A stretch of 64,000 nucleotides of DNA from the NCBI GenBank assembly GCA_037974665.1, contig CM075765.1:60104247-60168246 (forward strand). Direction: 5' to 3'. Source of the stretch: Ehretia macrophylla. Taxonomy: Eukaryota; Streptophyta; Magnoliopsida; Boraginales; Ehretiaceae. Positions 35,827 to 49,049 of this stretch are shown here, piece after piece. How positions within the stretch are numbered: the first letter of the stretch is position 1; each line of letters begins with the position of its first letter. Both the position numbers and the translations under genes were made by a program. The notes under the pieces were generated by a model, which saw nothing but the letters and a program-made list of their open reading frames with translations, had not been told where the DNA came from and did not search any database.

Positions 35827-38800
35827 TGTGAGGCCCGACCTCGATTTGTATGCATTACCTTGATTCGTGTGCATTAACCTTGAACTACGTACCTTAACCT
35901 AGATATAGAGTCGTGCTTTGAATTATGTGCCTTGCTTCGATTTACGTGCATTCACTTAGGGTTGTGTGCATCCATATTGAAATATGTGCATTTGCCTTGA
36001 GTGCGTGCCTTACCTCGTAGTACGTGCCCTAGACTTAGAAAAGTGTGCCTGCATGCTAATCACCAAAGATTCCTACACAAAATACTAGGCCATAAAATAA
36101 TCCTACAAACACCACTAGCAATATTTTAATCCTAAGTCAATCCACTAAACGACAAAAGCTCACTAAGCCCTAAACATTCTTTATTCTCACCCAAAACCAA
36201 TGCACACTAAAACCCATAATCCCAAAATATTATAATGCACCATTATACAATAAAAAAAAGACAAAATGCTCCATTTCTTGCATGCTTTGGCTGCCCATAC
36301 CAAGGCCATTTGAAATGGATTTGAACCAAATATTTTATTCTATGCATGCCTAGACAAAAACTTACACATTGCCATGTCTTTTTCTTGTACCAATGCACCC
36401 TTTTGCTAACATGTAAACTCCCATTCTTGGCCTACTCACCCTATGCACCATTAAAATTCAAAAAATGCCTAGATGACACAAAAATTTCATATTCTTTGGC
36501 ACCAAGGCCGACACACACACAAGCAAATATTCAACAAGTCTTAAAACATCATTTTTTCCTCTCAACTCTCTCATTCTCTCTCCATTTCGGCTAAGGCTCT
36601 CTCTTGAGCTTCCAAGACTTCTAACAAGCTCTCAAGAACACTCCAAGCTTCGACCATAGCAAGGAATATAAGCTAGATAGCTCAAGTCATATGCAAAGCT
36701 CACAAACCTCTCATTTTCGGCCATAGGTAAGCATTAAGGGTTTTCTTCCTTGTCTTTTGGTTTCATACACATGTACACCTCCTACACATGCTAACTAAGC
36801 TAGGATTTAAGGAAAACCAAGCTACCACTTGGCCAAAGCAAGGAAAATAGGCTTTTCGTGCGATTCAAGGGCATTCTTGCATTTTCATCCTTCAAGTTGC
36901 TAAGGTGAGGGTTAAAACTTTTCAAATGCTTTCAAAACCCACATGCATGCTCTCATATGGCTGTATTTACTCTTGAAGTTCATGAATATGTGTTTGTATG
37001 AGCCTATCTTCTCTTGCATGGATTGAACATTGCTAGAAACTTTGATATATGCAGTCGTGCTTTTCTGGCAGCTCTCTGTCCATGTAGAACGAAATATTTT
37101 TAGCCTAGCAAACGATGTTAAAAATGCATGAAATAGGCTAAGTATAATTTTTCAGTTTTGAACATATCTTACAGAAATAGGCTAAGGCTAATTTTGAGTT
37201 TAAAACCACAAAAAATGGAAAATATCGAAATGTGTATGAAACAGGACAGTTTTGCGTAGTCTCACGGTTTTGGTCATAACTCATATGTCCGAACTCGGAA
37301 TGTAGCGAGGTTTGTTCCTAAATTTAAAGCACTCATTATGCTCCAATTTGAGATTTGATTAACTTAATTTAGTGGTTATTTTCTTGGATAATCGAAAGAG
37401 AAAAAATAGACTATTGATGTGGGGTTTTTGCTTGGTAATATGCTTTAAAGCATATTGTAATTTTACATGAGGTATTGAATGCTTGGAATTGTGGAAATTA
37501 GAAGTTGTGTGGGCTGTTTTGGTTGGTTGAGGTTGCTTAAATTAGTTGATGCATGACTTAGGTTCATTACATGATGAATTCTTGTTTAATCGTATGCATA
37601 AGCCCGAAATTGAGGCCCTATTGTTTATGAATGCTTGCTAAGTGATTTTCCTATGGTTAGATGAATTCAATTGAGTTGATAGTAGGCTGTCCAATAATCC
37701 CTAAGCATGTATGAAATGGCTTAAGTACCTCTTGTGGTTCTTGGCAAACAAAACCAATACCCGAGCACGGCCCCGTAAACCCTAATGGCTACGTAGACTC
37801 CCAAGTCATAAACCACTCTTGTGTGACTTATAATTGATGTTGAGGGATGTTAATAGGCTACCCAGAATTGTCTTTATTGCTCTAAGCATGATTCTCGATG
37901 ATTGCATGTTGATAAGTGAACTATCCTTGCACCCGGTTTTGTGTAAGTGTCGTAGCATGCATGTATGATCTCAACACTTGATTTGTGAACCCAAATTGAG
38001 TTATATGACTTGTTTTATATGTGTTAGTTGGCTTCCCGTTAAATGTTCATATACTTCTAAGTGTTTTACAAAGTGAATTTAAATGTCGAAGCATGCCTCG
38101 TATGTTTACTTGTCAATATGTGATCTTATATTTGCTTGGAGGCAACGTACTTTGTTGACTTCCTAATGTCAAATGTTGAATGGTATAATTGTGCATTGCA
38201 TACAAGGTTGCAACCTTTTATTTTGGCATGGTGGCGTTCGCGTCACTCTGGGCGACATCGGGCTTACCGATGTATTGGTGTGACTACCATGGTCCAATTC
38301 ACTCTCTCGGTTGGGGGCTAGACTTCCTCAAAGAGTTAGGTCATAGGATTTGGGGTACAATCTGGAGTTCACCCATTGGAGTGATAAGTGGATGATGAAT
38401 GCCGACTACAACATTGGTTATCAGAAATGAACTTGAGAGCAAAAGCTCACCGCATCCTTTTACAACATGTTTTAAGTACTCTCGCTTGGTTTCTAGATGA
38501 CCTCGGGGAGAAAAGACGGGAAAACGTGTTCATTTATATTTATGTTATGATATGAACTTACTTATTTTATATGAAATGTTTCCAAAGGAGTTTTCATAAG
38601 TTTAACCAGAAAAATGATTTCAAAACATTGTCACTTGTTCCCCCTCGCTGAGCTCATAAGGACTCACCCTCTTTTATCACCACAAGTGAAGTAGATTTAG
38701 AACAGGTACCCAAGGAGAATGTGATTGTTGATGAATCCTTGGAGTGATTATGTGCCTTATGTGCTTTGCCTGAATGTGGATAATTTGTTGACGATGTGTT

Positions 38801-39378
38801 TTGTTTTGAAGACTACTTATGTTGCTATTGTAAATGACCCTCGTTGTAATTTGGAGTCTAATTTTGGCTTGTACTAACTATATTCGGACGAACTCTGTAT
38901 TTGGTTGTTTGCTTTCGTCACTTTGATTAGTAGTTATCATAGGTGTTTAAACCACTATGTGAAGAATCAAATAATGTAACTCTATCTAATCTCACCTAAG
39001 TGCTCATTCGTAAGCTAAAAGATAACAAGTACTTGCAAAATAGGAATTGACAAATAAACGGGGCATAGTTATCATGCTAGGATTGTTAATCAAACGAGTC
39101 ATTCGAGATAGACTAGTAGGCATATCGATTGATGACAAAATAGGAATCTTTATTAGAATCGGATTGAGGATTGGAATAATTGAGGCAAATAGAAATTAGG
39201 ACAAACCAAAGGCCCTAAATACAACCGTTATGCTGCTGGTTCTTTTTTGAAATTTTTTTGGAGTTCTAGGTTAACGAATAAGTATTAATCTTCGTCAATC
39301 GGTTATAGTCGTAAAACAATGTTAAAGATTTAGGTCATACCCTAGTCTAGCCTCCATCGGTCGGGTTACGGCGTGACG
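35827..39378 (+). repeat. Left LTR of element E, about 3.55 kb
   Basis: The first 200 bases are a degenerate 20-bp repeat around ACGTGCATT / GTGCCTT. Donor-like AG-GTAAG is at 36725-36731, the CTACTTT-type hairpin at 38138-38163 and the GC-rich core around 38235-38385. Frames of up to 82 residues inside are not genes. Confidence 0.9.
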
Positions 39379-39389
39379 CCTTATTTGAA

Positions 39390-39401
39390 TGGTATCAGAG
39401 C
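39390..39401 (+). promoter_or_regulatory. Primer binding site of element E
   Basis: TGGTATCAGAGC, an exact tRNA-Met type site shortly after the left LTR. Confidence 0.9.
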
Positions 39402-39625
39402 TTAGTTATTAACTAGGCATAATCCGGGTTTAACTCTCAGCCAGTGGGTAGAAGCTTTTAAGTAAATTGTGCCCATACTTTGTTTCTATGTGCTTATGTG
39501 ATTAACGTGTCTTAACTGTTTTGAGAATTATATGCCTACGTGAAATTGTATGTTGCATACTCTATACATTAATTTCTTGTCTTATCGTATCCAAATAAAT
39601 TGTGCATAATAATCCGTGCCTATAG

Positions 39626-42600
39626 ATGGGTGGCCCTAGTACCCACAATACCAATAGGGGTGATGAGCCTCAAGAAATTGGAGATGCTCATCAAAATAAT
39701 CCCGGCATGGCTATTTTTCACACGATGGCGAGTGCTATGGATCGGGTGTCGTGAGTGATAGAACAACAAAAAACACGTGAAGCAGCAAATAATAACAACA
39801 ACTACGGAGCTGGTAATAACAATAAGAGGAATGGTGGTAACAATGGGAGGAATAGTAGAATGCAAGAGTTCCTTGATTTTCGCACGTACAAGTTCTACGG
39901 GGAAGCTAATGATAAAAAGACAGAGGCTTGGTTGTCTGAGATTGAAAGGATTTATAGGCCACTTGACTATACTAACGAAGAAAAGATTGAGTTTGTTGTG
40001 TTTCTGTTACATGGGGATACTGAGCATTAGTGGCACACTATAGAGGCACTTTGGGAAACTGATCATACACCCCGCTTGTGGAGTAATTTCGTTAAGGCAT
40101 TCAAGGAGAAATACATTCCTGCAGTTTCAAGACCGAGATGGATTGAAGAGTTTATGACCTTGAGCTAGGGCAACATGATAGTGGCTCAGTATGAGGCTCG
40201 CTTCGATAGACTGTCCCGCTATGCACAATATATGGTTAGTACCCTTGAGGCGAAGATGTGGAAATTTATGAATGGGTTGAGGCCAAAAATTCAAGATCAC
40301 TTCGCTTCACATGACTTTACTACATATTCTGCTCTTCTTGCTACTGCTTCCCGAGTTGAGAAGAGAAAACTTGATAAAGCGAGTTCGAGTCAATCGAACA
40401 AGAAACCCTACCAGCCTCAAGGACAATAGAGGAATTTTGAGACTTAGAGTCGCAGTCAGGGCCAAAGCCAGAACAGACCAGTCAACAACCGTGGCCTGTC
40501 AAAAGCACCATTAGCTTCTTCCACCCGTGGTTCCACAAGTAGTTCACCCGCTACTCAGGTTATTTCTTGTCTTTGTTATAACAGGAAGGGTCACACTGAG
40601 GCCTAGTGCTGGAAGAAGTCGGGATGATGCATGCGGTGTGGTAGTGATCAACATCAGGCTAGGGATTGCCATAAATGGTAAGGGGCTCAGAATCAGAATA
40701 AACCAGCTAGTAGAGGCAAGACTCCAGTTCCTAGAGTTCCGGCCCGAGCTTATGCTATTGAGTGCAAGGAGCTTCCTGAGGAGACCGTTGTTGTTGAATG
40801 TATATTCTTGTTACTGAATCAACTTGTTAGGATGCTAATTGATCCAGGTGCTACTCATTCATTTATTACTCCTTTATGTGTGCAACGTGTGAAATTACGA
40901 GTTGAACGTTTGGTAGAAGTCAGTACTCTGATGGGTTTTAAACTTGTTACTAGCTTAGCTTGTAAGTCATGTAAAATTCAGATTAAGGATCGGGAATTCT
41001 CAGCCAATCTTATAGTATTACCCTTTTGAGACTATGAAGTCATCTTAGGGATGGACTGGCTGGCAAAGCATCATGCCCAACTGGATTGTCGGACGAAGAT
41101 TGTAACATTCCAAATACCTGGCCAACCAACATTGGAGGTAATGGGCCAAAGGGATTTCACCGGGAGTTCGATCATTTCATCCACGAAAGCAATGAAATTC
41201 ATGAGAAAAGGGTGTAGCAGATACTTAGCTTACCTCATCAACAAGCCATCAGACAAAGCTAAGTTGGAGGAGATGCTGGTGATTAAAGAATTGCCGATGT
41301 GTTTCCAGCAGAATTGCTGAGTTTGCCTCCAGATCGGGAGATCAAGTTTGTAATAGAATTACTGCCTGGTACACAACCGATATCTAAAGCTCCCTATCGT
41401 ATGCCACCAGCCGAGTTACAAGAATTGAAGGACCAGTTGCAGGGATTGTTGAAGAAAGGGTATGTTCAACTGAGTTTTTCTTCGTGGGGTGCACCAGTCC
41501 TATTTGTAAAGAAGAATGATGGAACGTTGAGGTTATGTATCTATTATAGAGGATTGAACTAAGTGACCATCAAGAATAAATACCCATTTCCACTGATCAA
41601 TGAGTTATTTGACCAACTTCAAGGAGCTAAGGTGTATTCAAAACTCAACTTGAGACAAGGGTATTATCAGCTGCGGATTAAAAAGGAGGATGTACCTAAA
41701 TCGGCTTTCAGGACGAGATATAGTCACTATGAGTTTGTGGTAATGCCATTTGGACTAACTAATGCCCCTGCAGCTTTTATGGACTTAATGCACATGGTGT
41801 TTAACCATACTTGGACCAATTTATGATATTTTGGTATACTCAAAGTCCGAGGCCGAGCATGAACAACATATGCGATTGGTATTGCAGAAACTTTAGGAGC
41901 ATCAATTGTATGCAAAGTTTACCAAATGTGAATTTTGGTTGCGGTAGATTGCATTCTTGGGGCACATCATATCCCAAAAAGGAATAGCAGTTGACCCAGC
42001 AAAGATAAAAGTAGTGATGTCTTGGAAGAAGCCGGAAAATGTCACAGAGGTTCGGAGTTTTCTTGGTTTAGCCGGCTATTATCGGAGGTTTGTGAAGGAT
42101 TTCTCAAAGATTGCAGGACCGCTTACAAAGTTCACCCAGAAGAAAACAAAGTTCGTGTGGGATGACAAGTGTGAGAACAACTTTCAAGAGTTGAAGACAA
42201 GATTGACTACTGTGCCTGTTCTCGCATTACCTGAAGGAAGTCAAAGCTTTGTAATCTATAGCGATGCTTCTAAGGAAGGACTGGGTTGTGTATTGATGCA
42301 GAATAGTAGAATGATTACATATGCCTCTAGGAAACCAAAGCCATATGAATTGAATTACCCGGCGCATGATTTGGAACTAGTGGCTATTGTGTTTGCACTA
42401 AAGAAATGGAGGCACTATCTGTGGGGTAACAAGTTTGAGCTGTTTACGGATCACAAGAGCTTGAAGTACTTGTTCTCACAGAAAGAATTGAACATGAGGC
42501 AAAGACGGTGGATGGAACTTTTGGATGATTATAACTGCACAATCAATTATGTGCCCGATAAATCGAATGTGGTTGCAGATGCCTTAAGTCGAAAGGCGAG

Positions 42601-44018
42601 CATGGCAAAATTGGAGGTTAAAGTGTGGGAAATGTTAGGAGAAGCATTTTTGTGGAAGCCAAAATTAACTCAAAGAGGAATACTATTTGCCACTACACAA
42701 CTACAATCGACCTTGTTGTTCAAGATACGAGAGGCCCAATAGAAGGATCAGTAGTTCCAGAAGATTAAGGAAGGCAACACAGATTACAAGTTTCATGATG
42801 ATGGTATTTGGTGATTCAGGGGTCGAATTTGTGTTGCTAGTGACCTAGAATTGAAATATAAGATTCTTGAAGAAGCCCATAACTCAAGATATACTATTTA
42901 TCCCAGCGGGACAAAGATGTACCGGGACATGAAGCAACACTATAGGTGGAATAAGATGAAAAGGGAGATTGCAGAGTTTGTGGCATGGTGTTTGACTTGT
43001 GAAAGGGTTAAGGCAGAACATCAACGACCAGCGGGTTTACTTCAGCCGTTGAAAATTCCTCAATGGAAATAGGAACATATGACTATGGACTTTGTCATGG
43101 ACCTGCCCAGGTCACAAAAGGGTCATGATGTCATTTGGGTGATAGTGGATAGATTGACTAAGACAGCACACTTCCTACTAATGAACAAGGAGGATAGTCC
43201 TGAGAAACTAGGAGATATGTATGTAGCGGACATTATAAGGCAACATGGGATGCCTGTAAGTATTGTGTCGGATAGGGATCCTCGTTTTACTTCTCGATTT
43301 TGGAATAGATTAGAAGAAGCTTTGGGGACGAAGTTGAGCTTTAGTACAGCTTATCACCCTTAGACGGACGGACAATCTGAGAGAACTATTAAAATTTTGG
43401 AGGCTATGTTGAGGGTGTGTGTTCTAGGCTTCGGGAAAGGTTAGGAGAAGTATCTGCCTCTAGCGGAGTTCGCTTATAATAACAGCTATCAGGCCACTAT
43501 CGGGATGGCCCCATATGAGGCATTGTATGGACATAAGTGTCGATCTCCAATATACTGGGATGAAATAGGTGAGACGAAGACTTTTGACCCAACCCTTATA
43601 CCAGAACTTATGAACACAGTTGAAAATGTCCACCTCATCCGGAAACTAATGTTCACCGCCCAAAGCAGGTAGAAAAGTTATGCAGACCGACGGAGACGGA
43701 ATTTGGAATTTGAGGTCGGTGACAAGGTATTTTTGAAGTTATCACCTCGGAGGGGATTGATCAAACATGGTAAGGGTAGAAAGTTGAGCCCGAGGTTTGT
43801 AAGACCATTTAAGATAGTTGAAAAGGTTGGCAGATTGGCGTATCGCCTAGAACTACCCCAAAACCTCTCCAATATTCATAATGTCTTCCATGTCTCAATG
43901 CTACAGAAGTATCACCCTAATCCATCGCACATCTTGGAGCCAGAGTTGTTGCAACTCAGGAGAACTTGTCTTATGAAGAGAAGCCTATTCGGATCCTAGA
44001 CCAGCAAGATCGAGAGTT
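39626..44018 (+). pseudogene. gag-pol coding region of element E (fossil)
   Basis: Gag begins near 39626 (MGGPSTHN) with capsid motifs around 39890-40300. Protease DPGATHSFI is near 40840, RT with [15 protein letters not shown] near 41745, RNase H with [10 protein letters not shown] near 42445, integrase with SDRDPRF near 43270, and the start of the chromodomain segment near 43960. The domain order and wording match elements C and G, so it belongs to the same branch. It is heavily eroded, with more than ten breaks, in keeping with its old LTRs. Element F cuts it near its end. Confidence 0.93.
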
Positions 44019-44023
44019 GCGCA

Positions 44024-47000
44024 TGTGACGCCCGAGAATTTTATCACACATATTTTAAATAACTGTTGCATAAACTACTTGTGCATTTTACTTGCATTTC
44101 TTGTCTTCTTTAATTGTTTATTTCTGAGGCACTATTCATAAGAAAATTTACTGTCTCGAATAAGCGATTTAATATTTTTCCTAGGTCACATGAAACATAA
44201 TAGGAATCGAGAAATTTTCATTTTGGACTTTTGAGCTCGGGAGCATACAATTAAAAAAATATTTTTCGCATCATTTGAATAGTGTTACGTAACATAAACA
44301 TTGTTTTAAAACTAGTTAGCATTTGGATTGAGTTTTAGCATAGTTGACCAAGTTTTTATAACATTTGACTTAAGTTAAATATATAAGACATACATATATA
44401 CACTATATTACACAACACAAAAAAAAAAAAAAGGAAATCAGCAAAGGGAGGCACAAAACCGTGGAGGGCTCTTGCACTTAGGGCTTGATTTCCTTCCTCA
44501 ATTTCAGCCATTTTAGCATGGTCCAAGGGGTCTACTAGCTAAATTATTCCTTTGCCTAGCTATACAAGGTGAGGAGTCATGGTTTTTATGCATTTTTAGC
44601 TTGGAAACTTGAATGGTAAAATGTTGAATTTGTTGAATAATGTTATAATGATGCTTCTAATGCTTCCTAGACTAGCTAATGATGCTCTAGAGTACTCTTT
44701 TGTAGGTTTTTTGCAAGGGTAGCTATAAATTGTATGTAAAATTGATAGGTTGAAGAAGATAAATAGTAACTTTATGTAATTTTATGATTTTGTTGTTAAA
44801 TGCCTATCTAAAGCTTCTTATGCATGAAATGTGATCTAGAGACATGGTAGAGTAAACTTTTGAAGTTAGATTGCATTTTGAATGGTTGAATATGTATATT
44901 GGAGAGTTTGGGAAGAAGGTGAATAGTGTCGTGAATAGTGCCGTGAATAGTAACTTCGAATTTTGGGGTTTTTGGTTAATTTGGTGTGATGAGCTTGAAT
45001 TGATGTTATCTAAGGGTGCTATGGGTGTTAGTAAATCTATGTTGGTGATTAAATGTGTTTGGATTGATTGGAATTGGGTTAAATGTGCTAAATTGGCTTG
45101 GTTTATAAAGAGGCTTTGCGTAAAATGTTAATCCGGGTGCATTTGAATGCTAGGATTGGTGTTTATTAGGTATAGAGGTACTAAATATGCTTTTGTGAGA
45201 TTCGTTTGAGAATTGGTTTGAGTAGTTGCTTTGTAAATCGACTAAGTGACAAACAAGACTTTTTTTGATAGATGGAATTAAAAGGGTATTTTCATGACGT
45301 ATAAGTAGATCATAAAGTGGCCTTAGATGTGTAGGATGGTTAGTTTGTGGACTACATAACTTATGTTTTGATGGTACGCCAAACTGCATTAGTAGACAAA
45401 AAAAAAAAAGGGGACATTTGAGCGAAGTGTTGATAGGGTGTGTTTGAGTGCTTTGGATAGTCTTAGATATACTATGTGATAGTTATGATGCATTTATAGT
45501 ATTAAATTGGTGATTGGATTTGGTAGTTGTAGTTCAAGTGGGCTAAGGGGCAATTTGGAGTTTTGCGGCAAACGATGGTTAAAGTGTGATTTTATGTGGT
45601 TGGGAAGTGTCATAAAGTATGCGTAGAAGTTGGTATAGTTAGTTTTGGGGTTTCGTAGCTTGTGTGAAGTTTTGAAGTTAAAATGCTACTTTTTGGGAAG
45701 GGGTTTTAGTAGACTTCTTGTGATTTGAACCTGAATTGTTGCCTATTGTTATTTGTTATATAGATGTAACTTCTATGGATGTTTATTGAGGCAGTTTATT
45801 GTAGTTTAGGTTCCTATCTTGAATCGGAGTTTTAATATGTTTATTTGTCTATTTGTGATTAGTTGAATTGTTTCTTTTCTTTTTTTGTTAAGTGTTATAT
45901 TTTTGTGTAAAGTATGTCTAATTGGATAGTTAGATAGTTGGAATGATAGTTGTGTTACTTGAGACTATAGCTTGTTTGCTAAATGAATTGCTAGCTTAGA
46001 GAGAATATAAATAGTTTAAATGTAAGTAAACAAGATTGTATTAAGAGTTGTTAGTTGACATTGTACAATTGAAATACTAAATTGTTAACTATAAGTAAGG
46101 ATGAGGTGACAAGTTAATGGTTAAAGAAACTTGAAACTCATGATTGGTTAGTTGTTTAGTGTGAAAAATGGTGTATGAATAATCTAATGCTTGTGATGCT
46201 AGTTTATATATGTGTTTTGGATGTAGTTGAAGATTTTGCTTAAGCTAACTTAATAATGTAGCTTAAGTGTTTGTAATAATGTCTAAATGAAGTGTAAGAA
46301 TGTTATACATGCTAGAGTGTTATCATAGTTAGTTAAATGCAAGAAAACAACAAGAAAAAGTTTATAAACAAGCAAAGCCTTGATTTGGACAGTCCACTGC
46401 CCTGCCTTTCGAAGCTCTTTTGACATAGTAAACGTGTTCTAAAATTAATGAAATTTGTACAGAAGCTAGATTAGGCAGTTTAGAGTAAATGTTGATTTCT
46501 AGGACTAAGGTTAATTCTAAAGTTTTAGCCCTCTGATCACATCATTTCCGAAATGTAGCTCAAAAAAATCGTTGGTTCTGCCCAGCTATGTGTAGTTGCA
46601 CGGTAAAGGCTATAACTTTTGGAATTTAACTCGGAATTGAGTACCGTTTGAACCTAAAATTAACTACAATTGAAGAGCTACGTTTATACATAAAAATCAG
46701 ATAATTTGGAGGCCATTAGCATAGGTAACTGATTGAATAAAGTTAAGCTTCTGCTATGTTAAGTGTTAAAAATGTGCTTGGTAGTTGATTTTATTTTGGT
46801 GGTTAAATGGGGTTGAGCCATTAATGTGATTTTATTGTGTTGGTTACGAATGTCTCTAAGAAATTCTTTGTGATAAGTATATGTTCTATTACATGCTAGG
46901 GTTGATCCATTGAGCCAATCCAAGGTGTTGAAAGTAGACTAACTCTAGTTCTTGTATCCTTTAGCTACCTGGTAAAGGTGAGGGAGTTACATTCTTTTGT

Positions 47001-48097
47001 GCATCTTAATTTGTTTACTGCTCATAAATTATATAGTTTAATATGATTGCTTATAATTACATGTACTTTGATATGAAAAGACTAAATATACACTTGACTT
47101 TTATTTATATTGTTATATGGCTTATTTATTGTAAACTACGTGCGAGGGTAATCTACTTTATTGTCCCTCATTTATGTGATTCTTGAATTATATTGCCATT
47201 TCTTGAATTATTATGATCGAATATCGGGTTGCGCAACCTTTTCGGACATAGTAGCGTCGAGAAACACGGGCGGCGTCGGGCTTACCGTGTTCCCTCGACT
47301 ATCATGGTGTCTATTCCCTTCTCGCTGAGGCATACTCCACTACCCCATAGGCATAGTTCACCTGCTGGGCATGGACCTACCTCAGGAGAAAGGGTCGTAG
47401 GATCGGGATACATCCGGAGTATCCCAACTTGTTGGAGTTAGGGGTTTCCCGGCATGTGCGTGAAGTTTATGGTTCGTGGCTCGTGATTGAAGACTTGAAC
47501 TGGAACCGTATCCTTTTTAATGTGGTTAACTATTTGCTATTTAATCTTGTTGTTTATGATATATATACGATTTCTTGTATCTGCATATCATAATGCACGC
47601 CCAGTATGTTTCATCACCTCCCTCAGTGAGTAACTTGGTTACTCATTCCTCTTTTCAACATATTTCAGGAAATGCTGAAGATTGGATTGCCTCTTGTGTG
47701 ACCCACTTGCTCTATCAGTGTGTAAAACATGGAAGAATGTGATCATGATATGCTTGTATTGTATTTGAGACTTTGTGCCCATGTATGTATTTATGGTATA
47801 TCAAGGATTGTAATATTAAAGTTTTAGTTTTGTTTGATGATTAGATACTAGTGGTTTGCAATAACTTCAATTGTTTACTCTTTTGTTTAGTTGATTTGCA
47901 TGTTGATAGGGATGAAACAAATTGAGTTGTGGATTATAGTCTTGTGTTTGTATGTTGTAGTTTACAGATATCCAAATAGTCCTATAAATAGGGGAAACTC
48001 CGTCCGTTTTCCTTAAATTTTGTGACTGGGTTGAAATTGGGTTGTGATTAGCATGACTATTAGAGCCTCCGGTCTCGTGAGGGATCGGGGCGTTACA
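44024..48097 (+). repeat. Left LTR of element F, 4074 bp
   Basis: TATATAAG at 44380-44387 follows two TTGAC boxes. Donor-like AG-GTGAG is at 44567-44573. A 12-bp tandem (GTGAATAGTGYC type) at 44919-44954 has three copies, against two in the right LTR. CTACTTT-loop hairpin is at 47144-47169, shared core at about 47265-47431, second hairpin at 47628-47644 and acceptor-like CAG at 47666-47668. The U5 box is near 47993, and the end is GGGGCGTTACA. Confidence 0.94.
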
Positions 48098-48101
48098 GAA
48101 G

Positions 48102-48113
48102 TGGTATCAGAGC
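48102..48113 (+). promoter_or_regulatory. Primer binding site of element F
   Basis: TGGTATCAGAGC, exact, four bases after the left LTR. Confidence 0.92.
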
Positions 48114-49012
48114 TCAGTTAGCTCTCAGCTGGGACAGGGTCCTCGGTCTGGTGCGTACCGAACCTCGGGTGGGCGCATGTGAAATGTGTTTTGGAATAGG
48201 TATGTGCTTGTATGTGGACTTGCGTTTGCTTAAGTGAAAGTGTGCTCTATAGGTTACATTCATATGAAATATGAAGATTTTGTGATATGGATAACTATGT
48301 GATTATATGTGACTTAAATGGAAATGTGCTTCTACGTGATTTGCTTATGTGAAATATGATGATTGTAATAGCCGAACAAATTTGTGACTAGGGGTACTTT
48401 TATGTGGTATATTTGTTAGTATATGTACTTCGCATACTATCTATTGCATGCATACATATAATCTCATTTGAATTGGTATGCAAACTCTCCCCTATAGAGA
48501 TTGCCAAAAGTGGATTTCTAAGGTGTGGACCAACAAGGCCAGATATAGTTCATATTTGTGATCAACAAGAAGTCATTCAAGAAGCCAATTTGGGATTCGC
48601 CTTGGGTATTTTCTTCGGTATTTTCATTCGGACTTCTTGCCTGGAATTGTATTTGGTATTTTCTCAGAATTTCTTGCATAGCAATCATGTTGGAGTTCTT
48701 ATATGGTGATCACATTCGGAGGGATTTTCATTCGGTCTTCTGGATTGGTATTTTTACTCGGAGCCTTTATTTGGCATTCATAGTTGGGATTTCTTTTGAC
48801 TTCTCACTCTGGATTTCTCATCGGGTATTCTTCCAATTTTCATACGAAGATTTTGTTGGAATTCTTATTGGCATTCATGAGTGATGGGGTTCTAGGGAGT
48901 TCCATATGAAAGCTCTTATTGGTGTGTTCCCTTGGTATTTCTATTTGGAATTCTTTGTGATTTCGTATTCAGGGTATTCAAGATGATTATATGGATTTCT
49001 CTCGAAAAGAAG
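48114..49012 (+). other. Non-coding interior of element F
   Basis: The first part has the TATGTG-rich leader texture. From about 48590 to 48990 the phrases TTTGGTATTTTC, TTCATTCGGA and GGAATTCTT recur in degenerate form. Frames of 101 and 108 residues here are by-products of this repetition. Confidence 0.6.
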
Positions 49013-49049
49013 AAATTGCGAGGACGCAATTTGTTTAAGGGGGAGAGAA
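49013..49049 (+). promoter_or_regulatory. Stem-loop and polypurine tract of element F
   Basis: AAATTGCG, loop AGGA and CGCAATTT make an 8-bp stem at 49013-49032. The purine run AAGGGGGAGAGAA follows, and the LTR starts at 49050. Confidence 0.78.

Noticed and set aside
48404-48884. Hydrophobic frames of 101 and 108 residues in element F, and a 100-residue one in element D (22232-22534)
   Set aside because: Phenylalanine, isoleucine and tryptophan richness follows from the T-rich degenerate repeats. The D and F versions do not align as proteins.
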